A stretch of DNA of 21,177 bases, taken from positions 1-21,177 of the forward strand of contig CAJVXR010000019.1 in the NCBI GenBank assembly GCA_913009535.1, read 5' to 3'. Within the stretch, counting starts at the first letter, position 1. Every line of letters begins with the position of its first letter. Under the pieces are notes generated by a model that ran no database searches, was not told where the DNA came from, and was given only the letters and a program-made list of their open reading frames with translations. Below, in pieces: positions 6,475 to 15,943 of the stretch. Both the position numbers and the translations under genes were made by a program. The stretch is from an uncultured Flavobacteriales bacterium. Its GTDB lineage: Bacteria; Bacteroidota; Bacteroidia; Flavobacteriales; Flavobacteriaceae.

Positions 6475-9400
6475 TTAAAATTGTTTTATTTCTTTAAATT
6501 CAGAATACTCTAATTTATCGATTTGATTTTTATAGTCTTCCCATTTATCTCTAAAAAAAGCATTAATTTCTTTAACAGCATCTGTTAGTGAATTCTCTGC
6601 ATGATTAAATAAATTATTTTCAGTTATTGTATTTCCGTTAGGTCTTGAACTAATATAAGAATACGCTTTGTAAACATTTTGTTGAACATTACTTTCTTTA
6701 TTTCTAGTAATTCCTTGTCTTTTATCAATATTGCCTAAAAAGAGTCCAACTAAACTATCTATATGAATAACCAATTCAGAAGATAAAGTTATTTGATCTT
6801 TAAATCTTTCTTTGTTTAACTTGCTCAATTTAGATTTAAGGCTATTAGCAGTATTTTTACTTTCAATTAATTGTCTAACTATATCTGCTGATTTTTGTAG
6901 CATCAGGTCAAGGTCTTTTAAAGAATTATATTGTTGATCAATATTAGTATTAATATTTACTCTAGGATCATTTATAACATTAATATTAGAGTAGGATTTT
7001 TCATTATTATAAATAAGTTCAACTTTATAACTACCAGCTTTAACAGTTACCCCACTAGATTCAAATTTAGTTTTTCTAATTGTTCTGGAGGGTCGATCTT
7101 TTCCTTTTTCATCCATTCTCCAGTTCCATTTATAAAATCCACTTTCTTTAGGACTTTTTTTCTTCAATGTTCTAATTAGTTTATCTCCATCATAAATATT
7201 TAAATATAAACTGTCTTTAAATTCCTTATTCAAAGTATCATTACTTTTCTCGGCATTAAAATAATAGGAAATTAATGCTCCAGATTTTCTGTTTTCACCA
7301 TTATACATAGCATCTCCACCAAACCTTGTTCCCGTTGGTTGTTGATAAGAGGCTAACACTGCTGTAGAAGGGTCAAATAATTCAATCTTACTTTCTAATA
7401 ATGAACTGTTTTGGGCTAATTCTCTTAAAGGATTTATATTATCAATCACCCATGCCGATCTACCAAAAGTTCCAATTACTAAATCATTTTCTCTTTCTTG
7501 AATTACCAAATCTTTTACAGGAACTGTTGGAAAGCCTTTAGTCCATTTCATCCAGCTATCTGCATTGTCAATAGATAAATATAAACCATCATCAGTACCT
7601 AGAAATAATAGGTTTGGTGATTTTTTGTCTTGTATGATTGATAGTGCATAGCTTTCTACATCATCTACATCTACAATTCTTGACCATTTCTTACCATAGT
7701 TTAAAGTTCTATATACGTAGGGCTCATAATTAAATCTTCTATAATCATTCGCAACTAAAATAGCTTCTCCTTTATTTATTTTAGAAGCTTTAATTTGAGG
7801 AATCCAACTACCTTTTGGTAGTCCTTTAATATTTTCACTAACATCAATCCATGTTTTACCAGCGTCTAAAGTGTAGTGAACCTTACCGTCATCAGTTCCA
7901 ACCCACAGCATATTTTCTTCTACCTCGGAAGGTTCAATAACTAAGATTGTACAATGGTTTTCTGCTCCTGTAGCATCCATGGTTAAACCACCACTTTCAG
8001 CTTGCTTTAATTTTTCTGGGTCATTTGTTGTAAGGTCACTTGATATAATTTTCCATGTTAAGCCTTTATCATTGGACTTATGAACAAATTGACTTCCGAA
8101 ATATATTGTACTATTATTAAATGGATCTATGTTTATTGCTGAATTCCAATTAAACCTTAAATCTGTAACTCCATCAGGATGCGTAGGTTGAACACTATAA
8201 TTATTACCTGTTTTCCAATCATATCTACTCACATAACCTTGTTGGCTCATAGTCCATCCATACCTAGAGTCGTCTTTATCTGGAACTACATCAAAACCAT
8301 CTCCAAATGAGATCTCTTGCCAATAAGAATTTCTTATACCTTGATCTTTCCAAACATATGCTGGGCCTCTCCATGATCCATTATCTTGCATCCCTCCATA
8401 CACATTATAAGGATACTCGTTATCAACGTTAATATGATAAAATTGCGCTACAGGTAAGTTTTCAACAAACCTCCATGATTTACCACCATCCTTAGTTATA
8501 TTTAGACCTCCATCGTTACCGTCAATCATAAACTTTCCATTCTCAGGATGAATCCACCAAGCGTGATGATCTGGGTGAACTCCATTTGAAACTCTATATG
8601 CAGGCATTAATTGTTTAAAATTTTTCCCACCATCTTCACTAACATTTACGTAGGTAAAAATTGAATATACCCTATTTTCATTTTGTGGATCAACATAAAT
8701 CTCTGAGTAATAAAAAGGCCTTCCACCAATATCACTTTTGTCATTTATTTTCTTCCAGTTTTCTCCTCCATCTTTACTCTTATAAAGTGCATTTTTTTTA
8801 GATTCTATTAACGCGTAAATAATATTAGGACTACTGGGAGCTATAGCAATTCCAATCCTTCCTAAATCTCCTTTGGGCAATCCTTCTTTAGTAGAAAGTT
8901 TCTTCCAATTTTCTCCTCCATCGTAAGTAATATGTAAACCTGACCCCTTACCACCGGAATTAAAATACCACGGTTCTCTTTTGTGTTCCCACATTGCAGC
9001 TATTAGTTTATTTGGATTTTCAGGATCCATTACAAGGTCTGCTGCTCCAGATTTATTATTTGTAAATAGTATTTTTTTCCAATTATCTCCTCCATCAATA
9101 GATTTGTATACTCCTCTTTCTTTGTGTTCTCCCCATGGAGATCCAATTGCACCAACATAAATTACATCTGAATTTGTGGGATCAATTATAATTCTATGAA
9201 TATGCCTTGTTTCTTTTAATCCTTTTTCAATCCAAGTTTTTCCACCGTTAATTGATTTGTAAATTCCAAATCCTCCGTTTAAACTATTTCTAGGATTTCC
9301 TTCTCCTGTTCCAACCCAAATAACACTAGGGTTAGATTGTTGAACCTTTACTGCTCCAATAGAAGCTGTTAACTCGTTATCAAAGATGGGAGCCCATTTT

Positions 9401-9624
9401 ATTCCACCTGATTCAGATTTCCATAATCCTCCTGATGCTGTTCCAGCATATATAATGTCAGTATTATTAAGTACTACATCAATTGATGTAACTCTACCAG
9501 ACATTCCAGCCGGTCCTATATTTCTTGGGCTAATATCTTTTAATAATTCAACAGAAAAGTCTTGAGAAAAAATAAAAGAAGTAAATAATAAGAACAAAAA
9601 TAACTTAGGGAACTGATATTTCAT
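6475..9624 (-). CDS. Secreted Asp-box (sortilin/BNR-type) beta-propeller protein
   Basis: A 1049-residue exported protein with signal peptide MKYQFPKLFLFLLFTSFIFSQ. I count eleven Asp-box-like repeats of form S/T-x-D-x-G-x-x-W, near residues 70, 124, 175, 233, 283, 329, 377, 517, 585, 640 and 684 (for example SINGGKTW, SIDGGDNW, SKDGGENW, TLDAGKTW), which indicate one or two large propellers like those of VPS10/sortilin-like and BNR proteins. A segment from about 790 (YYFNAEKSNDT to VKAGSYKVELIYNN, about 890) looks like a beta-sandwich. The C-terminus from about 905 is helical and Lys/Glu-rich. Such proteins are often annotated as glycosyl hydrolases, but I see no evidence for catalysis. There is no T9SS sorting domain, so it may stay in the periplasm. 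It begins 40 bp after the upstream propeller gene and lies 5 bp before sodC. Confidence 0.8.
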   Translation of the reverse strand: MKYQFPKLFLFLLFTSFIFSQDFSVELLKDISPRNIGPAGMSGRVTSIDVVLNNTDIIYAGTASGGLWKSESGGIKWAPIFDNELTASIGAVKVQQSNPSVIWVGTGEGNPRNSLNGGFGIYKSINGGKTWIEKGLKETRHIHRIIIDPTNSDVIYVGAIGSPWGEHKERGVYKSIDGGDNWKKILFTNNKSGAADLVMDPENPNKLIAAMWEHKREPWYFNSGGKGSGLHITYDGGENWKKLSTKEGLPKGDLGRIGIAIAPSSPNIIYALIESKKNALYKSKDGGENWKKINDKSDIGGRPFYYSEIYVDPQNENRVYSIFTYVNVSEDGGKNFKQLMPAYRVSNGVHPDHHAWWIHPENGKFMIDGNDGGLNITKDGGKSWRFVENLPVAQFYHINVDNEYPYNVYGGMQDNGSWRGPAYVWKDQGIRNSYWQEISFGDGFDVVPDKDDSRYGWTMSQQGYVSRYDWKTGNNYSVQPTHPDGVTDLRFNWNSAINIDPFNNSTIYFGSQFVHKSNDKGLTWKIISSDLTTNDPEKLKQAESGGLTMDATGAENHCTILVIEPSEVEENMLWVGTDDGKVHYTLDAGKTWIDVSENIKGLPKGSWIPQIKASKINKGEAILVANDYRRFNYEPYVYRTLNYGKKWSRIVDVDDVESYALSIIQDKKSPNLLFLGTDDGLYLSIDNADSWMKWTKGFPTVPVKDLVIQERENDLVIGTFGRSAWVIDNINPLRELAQNSSLLESKIELFDPSTAVLASYQQPTGTRFGGDAMYNGENRKSGALISYYFNAEKSNDTLNKEFKDSLYLNIYDGDKLIRTLKKKSPKESGFYKWNWRMDEKGKDRPSRTIRKTKFESSGVTVKAGSYKVELIYNNEKSYSNINVINDPRVNINTNIDQQYNSLKDLDLMLQKSADIVRQLIESKNTANSLKSKLSKLNKERFKDQITLSSELVIHIDSLVGLFLGNIDKRQGITRNKESNVQQNVYKAYSYISSRPNGNTITENNLFNHAENSLTDAVKEINAFFRDKWEDYKNQIDKLEYSEFKEIKQF

Positions 9625-9640
9625 GATGCCGATTTAGGAT

Positions 9641-9671
9641 TAAATAATATTTTCTATAAATATATTATTTA
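9641..9671. repeat. AT-only inverted repeat between the two propeller genes
   Basis: TAAATAATAT (9641-9650) and ATATTATTTA (9662-9671) form a perfect 10-bp inverted repeat around an 11-base loop, overlapping the stop codon of the upstream propeller gene and the 40-bp gap before the Asp-box gene. As RNA it would be a weak A-U hairpin with no clean U-tract. It could mark a processing or attenuation point, a DNA-binding site, or simply chance in AT-rich DNA. Confidence 0.3.
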
Positions 9672-10540
9672 GAATTAACTAATGCTAATTTATCATTATT
9701 AGGATTGATCGACATTCTAGATATGTTTGTAATCCCAAAATCTTCTAGCGAGCATAGCAAAACCCATTTACTGTCAGTCGTTGGGTTAACTATATATAAC
9801 TTATTTCCTTTTGAGGTTAAGATTGTACCATTTTTAAGTAGACAAATATCCTCGTTATTTTCTAGAGTATTAGTTATGATTTCTGTTTTATAATTTGACA
9901 GGTTTACATAGTTTATAGTCCATACAGAATCCTTTTTTGAAATATAGCTGAACTTTTCTTCTCCAAATTTATTATTTGGAATTGGGTGAATTGATCTACC
10001 AGTATTGCTATCTATAAAAACATGTTCTCTTGTTTTTAAATTTGAACTATATAACACTAACTCGTTATTTTCAAGTACTGATGAAACAATTAGGTCTTTT
10101 GTCTCTTTTGAATGATTATAATACCCAACAACTTTATCCTTAAAAGGGATTTTAAAAGTATTTTTTTTTATATCATAAATACGTAAATATTGAACTCCAT
10201 TTTTATCTAAACTTACTGCAGTAACTTTATTTTTTTTATATTGAATAGGGGAGTACTCACTTCCAAATGTTGATGTTATGAACTTAAGTTTGTTGTCGTT
10301 ATTCTTTATGTTGTATTCAACTATATCATTTTGTTTATCTCTTTCACTAGAAAAAAGTAGCTTGTTGTTATTTGTAAAACTAGGTTGATTGTGATATCCA
10401 ATTGAACTTGAAATTATTTTTGAATTTAAAACTTGAACTTTATTGCTAGTTACCGCAATCTCTAACAAATGAATTTCCGAATCTGTTTGAGAAAATGATA
10501 TAATTGAAACTAATATTAAACAATAACTTAATAATCTCAT
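9665..10540 (-). CDS. Secreted TolB/WD40-like beta-propeller protein
   Basis: A 291-residue exported protein with signal peptide MRLLSYCLILVSIISFSQ. The body is all-beta and repetitive, with PD40-like elements: HNQPSFTNNNKLLFSSERDKQNDIVEYN (about 50-77), SEYSPIQYKKNKVTAVS, GRSIHPIPNN and ISRMSINPNNDKLALVNSK at the end. This resembles the WD40-like/TolB propeller repeat found in many Bacteroidota envelope proteins, but repeats are degenerate and I recognise no specific family or active site. The ATG start immediately follows the TAA of the acyl-CoA dehydrogenase gene with zero spacing, implying translational coupling to the beta-oxidation operon. Why a secreted propeller is attached to that operon is unclear. 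Confidence 0.65.
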   Translation of the reverse strand: MRLLSYCLILVSIISFSQTDSEIHLLEIAVTSNKVQVLNSKIISSSIGYHNQPSFTNNNKLLFSSERDKQNDIVEYNIKNNDNKLKFITSTFGSEYSPIQYKKNKVTAVSLDKNGVQYLRIYDIKKNTFKIPFKDKVVGYYNHSKETKDLIVSSVLENNELVLYSSNLKTREHVFIDSNTGRSIHPIPNNKFGEEKFSYISKKDSVWTINYVNLSNYKTEIITNTLENNEDICLLKNGTILTSKGNKLYIVNPTTDSKWVLLCSLEDFGITNISRMSINPNNDKLALVNSK

Positions 10541-12334
10541 TTAAAGAAAATATTTATTTTCATTACTAAATTTGTCAGAAACATAATTTCTTAGCTTTAT
10601 AACATTTACTCCTTTGTTAAAACTCACCTTTTTGTTTAATATTTTATGCATCTGATTCATTTTGTAGCCACTAGAAATAAGATTTATAGCCTCTTTCCCG
10701 TTTTTTAAAATAATATCATTTGCATTATATAAATAAATTTCACTTAGTGCTTTCTTAGTCTCTAAATTACTGCTTTTATTAGTTATATTTTTTTCTGTTC
10801 TTAAAATAGTTGATTCAGCCATGTATACTTCTATTAATATATTAGACAGGCATAGTAAAAGTTGTTGATTTTTTTCTAAATCTATTTTATCTTTTAAAGA
10901 ACTACCAAGTATCATTAAGAAAACAGATTTTAAATTGTCAATATTCTTTTTTTCAATACTTAACGGGCCAGAGTATTTTTTTTTATTTAAAAAGGATAAA
11001 CCAAAAAAATCATATTTTAGTTTCTCCATTGAACTTTTTAGATCAATTTCTTTTTTAAACGCTTTTTTAAGAAGCATCCCAACTGAAACCATTCGATTTA
11101 TTTCATTTGTTCCTTCGTATATTCTAGCTATTCTTGCATCTCTCCATGTTGATTCCATTGGAGTATCCTCAGAAAATCCCATTCCACCAAATATTTGAAG
11201 ACCTTCATCCGCAGTATTTTGAACATCTTCAGAAACAGCTACTTTTAAAATAGAACACTCAATTGCGAAATCTTCTACTCCTTCAAGTTCTGCCTCTTGG
11301 TGAGATTTACCTCTGCTTATTAAGTTAGATATGTTGTCTTCTATATTTTTTGCAGCTCTATAACAAGCAGATTCACCCGCATAAGTATTTGCAGCCATTT
11401 CAGCAATTTTATATTTTATTGCTCCAAATTCAGAAATACTTTTTTTAAATTGTTTTCGGTTATTTGCATATTCTACTGCAAAAGTTATTACCCTTTTTTG
11501 AGCATCTATTCCAGCTGCACCTAACTTAATTCTACCAACATTTAGAGAATTCATTGCGATTTTGAATCCTTCACCACGTTTTGCAAGCATATTTTCTTTT
11601 AAAACTACAGTGTCATTAAAAAATACTTGTCTAGTAGATGAGGCTCTTATTCCAAGCTTTTGCTCTTCTTCTCCCATAGTTATTCCATTTTCACTGTTGT
11701 TCTCAACAATAAAAGCAGTTATATTTTTATCATTTTCAATCCTTGCAAAAACTATAAATAGGCTACAGAAGCCTGCATTAGAAATCCACATTTTTTGTCC
11801 ATTAATCTTGTAAGAATTTCCATCTTTAGATAGTGTAGCACTGGTTTTACCAGAGTTAGCATCACTTCCTGCACCTGGTTCAGTTAGACAATATGATCCA
11901 AACCATTCACCTGAAGCCAATTTTGGTACATATTTTAGTTTTTGATCTTCTGTTCCATATAAAGTTATAGGCATTGTTCCAATTCCAGTATGTGCACCAA
12001 ATGCAGTGCTAAAAGATCCACTACCACTTGATATATAATCACACACAAGCATGGTTGAAACAAAACCTAATCCCATTCCACCATATTCTTCTGGAACAGC
12101 TATACCTAAAAACCCCATTTCACCAGCCTTCTTCATGACAGACTCTGTTAACTGATAATCTTTTTTTTCAAATCTACTTCTAAACGGTATTACCTCACGT
12201 TCATTAAATTCTCTCACAGAATCACGCATCATTATGTGTTCTTCAGTAAAATCTTCTGGAGTAAAGACCATTGATGCATTCGTTTCTTTAATGATGAATT
12301 CACCACCTTTAATTATGTTGTTTTTTGACTTCAT
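10541..12334 (-). CDS. Acyl-CoA dehydrogenase (long form, about 600 residues)
   Basis: FAD enzyme catalysing the first step of beta-oxidation, oxidation of acyl-CoA to trans-2-enoyl-CoA. The three-part acyl-CoA dehydrogenase fold is visible: N-terminal helices with GFLGIAVPEEYGGMG (74-88), the FAD/substrate strand region SYCLTEPGAGSDA (147-159) and WISNAGF (183-189), and the C-terminal helices with IFGGMGFSEDTP (381-392). The catalytic base is Glu407 in ARIYEGTNEI. An extra C-terminal region of about 170 residues beyond this core makes it longer than the 380-residue short-chain type and resembles VLCAD-like or flavobacterial 600-residue members, suggesting long-chain substrates. It starts 4 bp after the thiolase and is the third enzyme of the MarR-led operon. 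Confidence 0.93.
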   Translation of the reverse strand: MKSKNNIIKGGEFIIKETNASMVFTPEDFTEEHIMMRDSVREFNEREVIPFRSRFEKKDYQLTESVMKKAGEMGFLGIAVPEEYGGMGLGFVSTMLVCDYISSGSGSFSTAFGAHTGIGTMPITLYGTEDQKLKYVPKLASGEWFGSYCLTEPGAGSDANSGKTSATLSKDGNSYKINGQKMWISNAGFCSLFIVFARIENDKNITAFIVENNSENGITMGEEEQKLGIRASSTRQVFFNDTVVLKENMLAKRGEGFKIAMNSLNVGRIKLGAAGIDAQKRVITFAVEYANNRKQFKKSISEFGAIKYKIAEMAANTYAGESACYRAAKNIEDNISNLISRGKSHQEAELEGVEDFAIECSILKVAVSEDVQNTADEGLQIFGGMGFSEDTPMESTWRDARIARIYEGTNEINRMVSVGMLLKKAFKKEIDLKSSMEKLKYDFFGLSFLNKKKYSGPLSIEKKNIDNLKSVFLMILGSSLKDKIDLEKNQQLLLCLSNILIEVYMAESTILRTEKNITNKSSNLETKKALSEIYLYNANDIILKNGKEAINLISSGYKMNQMHKILNKKVSFNKGVNVIKLRNYVSDKFSNENKYFL

Positions 12335-12338
12335 TTAT

Positions 12339-13529
12339 TTAGTTTAAAAATTCGAATATACCTGCTGCACCTTGACCAGTACCTACACACATTGTTACCA
12401 TACCATATTTATTTTTCATGTCTCTTTTACGCATTTCATCAAATAATTGGACAGATAATTTTGCGCCTGTACAACCTAAGGGATGACCAAGTGCTATCGC
12501 ACCACCATTAACATTCACGATTTCTTGGTTTAAGTTTAATTCACGCATTACAGCTAAAGATTGGGATGCAAATGCTTCGTTTAGCTCAATTAACTCAATA
12601 TCTTTCTGTTGTAATCCCGCTTGTTTTAAAACTTTTGGAATAGCGGCAACAGGTCCAATACCCATTATTCGTGGCTCGACTCCTGCAGCTGCATAATTAA
12701 CCATTCTAGCTATAGGTTCTATATTTAACTCTTTTACCATCTTTTCACTCATAACCATTACAAAAGCAGCTCCATCACTCATTTGTGACGAATTACCAGC
12801 AGTTACACTTCCTCCAGCTGCAAATACTGCACGTAATTTGTTTAAGGCAGCGATACTAGTCCCTTTTCTAGGTCCTTGATCTTTAGTTACAGTATATTTC
12901 CTAGTGGACTTTTCACCATTTTGATCTAAATAGATTTCTTCTATATCTATTGGAGCTATTTGATCTTGAAAACGATTTTCTGCTTGCGCTTTTAACGCCT
13001 TCATATGAGAATTATAAGCAAACTCATCTTGATCCTCTCTAGATATATTAAACTGATTAGCAACAGCTTCTGCAGTGTTTCCCATTCCCCAATAATAATC
13101 TGCATGACCAGATTTAATAGTGTTATAATTCAATTCAGGTTTATAGCCTGTCATTGGAACTGAGCTCATACTTTCTGATCCACCAGCAATAATACACTCT
13201 GCCATGCCTGCTTGAATTTTTGCAGCAGCCATACCAATTGTTTCTAATCCTGAAGAGCAAAAACGATTCACAGTTACTCCAGGCACATCTACTGATTTTA
13301 ATCCTATTAAAGATATAAATCGGGCCATATTTAAACCCTGTGATCCCTCAGGCATAGCATTTCCGACTATAACATCATCTATGCGTTTTACATCAAGATT
13401 TGGTAATTCTTTCATCATATGTTGAATGGTTTCTGCACCCAACTCATCTGCACGTTTAAATCGAAAAACTCCTTTAGGTGCTTTTCCAACTGCTGTTCTG
13501 TATGCTTTTACTATGTATGCTGTTTTCAT
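12339..13529 (-). CDS. fadA: Acetyl-CoA C-acyltransferase (3-ketoacyl-CoA thiolase)
   Basis: Cleaves 3-ketoacyl-CoA with CoA to acetyl-CoA and a shortened acyl-CoA, the last step of beta-oxidation. At 396 residues it is full length. The nucleophilic cysteine is Cys91 in NRFCSSGLETI, the catalytic His349 lies in GGAIALGHPLGCTGAK (342-357), and the second cysteine is Cys381 in MCVGTGQGAAG. The NEAFA motif (317-321) is also present. A degradative role, not acetoacetyl-CoA synthesis, is inferred from its place between the hydroxyacyl-CoA dehydrogenase/hydratase (5 bp upstream) and the acyl-CoA dehydrogenase (4 bp downstream). Confidence 0.95.
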   Translation of the reverse strand: MKTAYIVKAYRTAVGKAPKGVFRFKRADELGAETIQHMMKELPNLDVKRIDDVIVGNAMPEGSQGLNMARFISLIGLKSVDVPGVTVNRFCSSGLETIGMAAAKIQAGMAECIIAGGSESMSSVPMTGYKPELNYNTIKSGHADYYWGMGNTAEAVANQFNISREDQDEFAYNSHMKALKAQAENRFQDQIAPIDIEEIYLDQNGEKSTRKYTVTKDQGPRKGTSIAALNKLRAVFAAGGSVTAGNSSQMSDGAAFVMVMSEKMVKELNIEPIARMVNYAAAGVEPRIMGIGPVAAIPKVLKQAGLQQKDIELIELNEAFASQSLAVMRELNLNQEIVNVNGGAIALGHPLGCTGAKLSVQLFDEMRKRDMKNKYGMVTMCVGTGQGAAGIFEFLN

Positions 13530-13534
13530 AACTT

Positions 13535-15943
13535 TTAGTTTCTTAATGGTTTACCAGTTTTTAACATGTGTTCGATACGTTCTAGTGTTTTTCTCTCTGT
13601 ACATAAAGATAAAAATGCTTCCCTTTCTATATCTAACAAGTATTGTTCTGAAACCATTGTTGGTTCAGATAAGTCTCCTCCAGCCATTACATAGGCTAAC
13701 TTATTGGCTATTTTTTTATCGTGTTCTGAAATGTATTTCGAATCTTGCATAGAATCAGTCCCTACTAAGAACATTCCTAAAGCTTGTTTTCCTAATACTT
13801 TAACATCTTTTCGGCTAACAGGTTGAGTATAACCACTCTCAGCCATTAATTTCGCATGTGCTTTTGCAGTTGCTATTTGACGTTCTTTGTTTATAACAAC
13901 AATATCTTTTCCTTTTTGGAGCAACCCTAAATCAAATGCTTCATAAGCTGAAGTAGAAACTTTAGCCATGCCAATGGTTAGAAAATTTTCCTGTAAAATA
14001 TTCAACTCAACATCTCCTTTGTGAAATGAATCTGAAGCTCTTAATGCCATTTCTTTAGACCCCCCACCACCAGGGATTACTCCGACACCAAACTCAACTA
14101 ATCCCATATAAGTTTCTGCTGCTGCAACAACCTTATCTGCGTGTAAAGAAATTTCACAACCACCACCTAAAGCCATTCCGTGAGGAGCAGCAATAGTAGG
14201 GATTGAAGAATAACGCATTCTCATCATAGAATCTTGAAAATATTTTATAGCTGTATTTAGCTGATCATATTCTTGTTCTCCAGCCATTAAAAATATCATT
14301 CCAATATTTGCTCCAACAGAAAAATTCGGAGCTTGATTACCTACAACTAAACCTTGAAAATCTTTTTCTGCTATATCGATAGCCTTATTAAGGCCTATTA
14401 GAACATCTTCACCAATTGTATTCATTTTAGAACGAAACTCTAAATTTAAAATTCCATCACCAATATCTTGTAAAGAAACCCCAGAGTTTTTAAATACTTC
14501 AGTGTTTTTTCTAATATTATCTAATATTATAAACGAATCTTGTCCTGGCTTTTTAACTTGTGCTCTAGTAGGGATATCATAATAATAAGAGCTTCCATCT
14601 TTTATCGTATAAAAAGAGTTTTCTCCTTTTTTTAACATTTCTACCACCCATGCTGCTGGTTCTTTTCCTTCTGATTTCATTAGCTCTACTCCAACTTCTA
14701 CACCAATTTCATCCCAAATTTGAAAAGGTCCATGCTCCCAACCAAATCCAGCCCTTAAACCATCATCAATTCTATATAACTCATCTGAAATTTCTGGAAT
14801 TCTATTTTGTACGTATGCAAATAAAGCAGCGAAACATTTTCTATAAAACTCACTAGCTTTATCCTTACCTTGTATTAAGACTTTAAATCGATCACCAACA
14901 TTATCTATAGTTTTTGTTAATTCTAAAGTAGGAAATGTTACACGTTTTTTAGTTCTGTACTCAAGAGTGTTTAAGTCTAAAGATAAAATCTCTTTTTTAC
15001 CATCATTATTAATAATTCTTTTGTAAAAGCCTTGTTTTGTTTTACTACCTAACCATTTATTTTTAATCATTGTATTTACAAAATGAGGAATCTCAAATTG
15101 ACTTCTCATCTCATCGTTAGGACAATTCTCTTTTACTCCGTTTGCTGTATGAACTAGTGTATCTAACCCAACCACATCAATTGTTCTAAAAGTTGCAGAT
15201 TTCGGTCGACCAATAACAGGTCCAGACAACTTATCCACTTCTTCAATTGTTAATCCCATTTCTTTAACAATATGAAATAGATTCATTATACTAAAAATTC
15301 CAATTCTATTACCGATAAATGCAGGAGTATCTTTTGCTAATACCGATGTTTTACCTAAGAATTTGTCTCCGTACATCATTAAAAAATCCGTAACTGATTG
15401 ATCACAGTTTGGTCCTGGTACAACTTCGAATAATTTTAAATATCTTGGAGGGTTAAAAAAGTGAGTTACAGCAAAGTGCTTTTGAAAGTCTTCACTTCTA
15501 CCTTCATTCATGAATTTTATAGGTATTCCAGAAGTGTTTGATGTAATTAATGTACCTGGTGTTCTGTATTTTTCAATTTTTTCAAAAACAGTTTTTTTAA
15601 TATCTAACCGTTCTACGACTACCTCCATAACCCAATCAACATCTTTAATTAAATGCAAATCATCCTCTAAATTTCCAGTTGTAATTCTATTTGAAAATTT
15701 TTGATTGTAAATAGGTGAAGGTTTTGACTTTAATGATGCTATTAATGCATCATTTACTAGCCGATTACGAACTACTTTATTTTCTAATGTTAATCCTTTT
15801 GCTTTTTCTTTATCGTTTAATTCTCTAGGAACTATGTCTAGTAAAAGAACTTCTACTCCAATATTTGCGAAATGACATGCTATACCACTTCCCATTATTC
15901 CAGATCCTATTACTGCAATTTTATTTATTTTTCTATTTTGCAT
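13535..15943 (-). CDS. fadN: Bifunctional 3-hydroxyacyl-CoA dehydrogenase / enoyl-CoA hydratase (FadN-like)
   Basis: An 802-residue enzyme carrying the hydration and second oxidation steps of beta-oxidation. The dehydrogenase comes first: NAD-binding GSGIMG (13-18), SNTSG (135-139), catalytic His161 in HFFNPPRYLKLFEVV, and DTPAFIGNR (205-213). A second dehydrogenase C-terminal-like segment follows around GLRAGFGWEHGPFQIWD (395-411). The crotonase domain occupies about 490-690, with oxyanion motif MALGGGCEI and both catalytic glutamates at 597 and 617, spaced 20 residues as in mitochondrial crotonase. This dehydrogenase-first order is the reverse of E. coli FadB and matches Bacillus FadN and flavobacterial enzymes. 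Its start overlaps the end of marR by 11 bp, so it is the first enzyme gene of the regulated operon. Confidence 0.93.
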   Translation of the reverse strand: MQNRKINKIAVIGSGIMGSGIACHFANIGVEVLLLDIVPRELNDKEKAKGLTLENKVVRNRLVNDALIASLKSKPSPIYNQKFSNRITTGNLEDDLHLIKDVDWVMEVVVERLDIKKTVFEKIEKYRTPGTLITSNTSGIPIKFMNEGRSEDFQKHFAVTHFFNPPRYLKLFEVVPGPNCDQSVTDFLMMYGDKFLGKTSVLAKDTPAFIGNRIGIFSIMNLFHIVKEMGLTIEEVDKLSGPVIGRPKSATFRTIDVVGLDTLVHTANGVKENCPNDEMRSQFEIPHFVNTMIKNKWLGSKTKQGFYKRIINNDGKKEILSLDLNTLEYRTKKRVTFPTLELTKTIDNVGDRFKVLIQGKDKASEFYRKCFAALFAYVQNRIPEISDELYRIDDGLRAGFGWEHGPFQIWDEIGVEVGVELMKSEGKEPAAWVVEMLKKGENSFYTIKDGSSYYYDIPTRAQVKKPGQDSFIILDNIRKNTEVFKNSGVSLQDIGDGILNLEFRSKMNTIGEDVLIGLNKAIDIAEKDFQGLVVGNQAPNFSVGANIGMIFLMAGEQEYDQLNTAIKYFQDSMMRMRYSSIPTIAAPHGMALGGGCEISLHADKVVAAAETYMGLVEFGVGVIPGGGGSKEMALRASDSFHKGDVELNILQENFLTIGMAKVSTSAYEAFDLGLLQKGKDIVVINKERQIATAKAHAKLMAESGYTQPVSRKDVKVLGKQALGMFLVGTDSMQDSKYISEHDKKIANKLAYVMAGGDLSEPTMVSEQYLLDIEREAFLSLCTERKTLERIEHMLKTGKPLRN

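Noticed and set aside
6931..7179. Plus-strand open frame inside the Asp-box gene, and similar frames at 9705, 10935, 11562, 13426, 14650, 15510, 15865, 17592 and 18358
   Set aside because: Each lies antisense to, or largely overlaps, a strongly supported gene, has low-complexity Phe/Ser/Ile-rich composition, and shows no recognisable domain.
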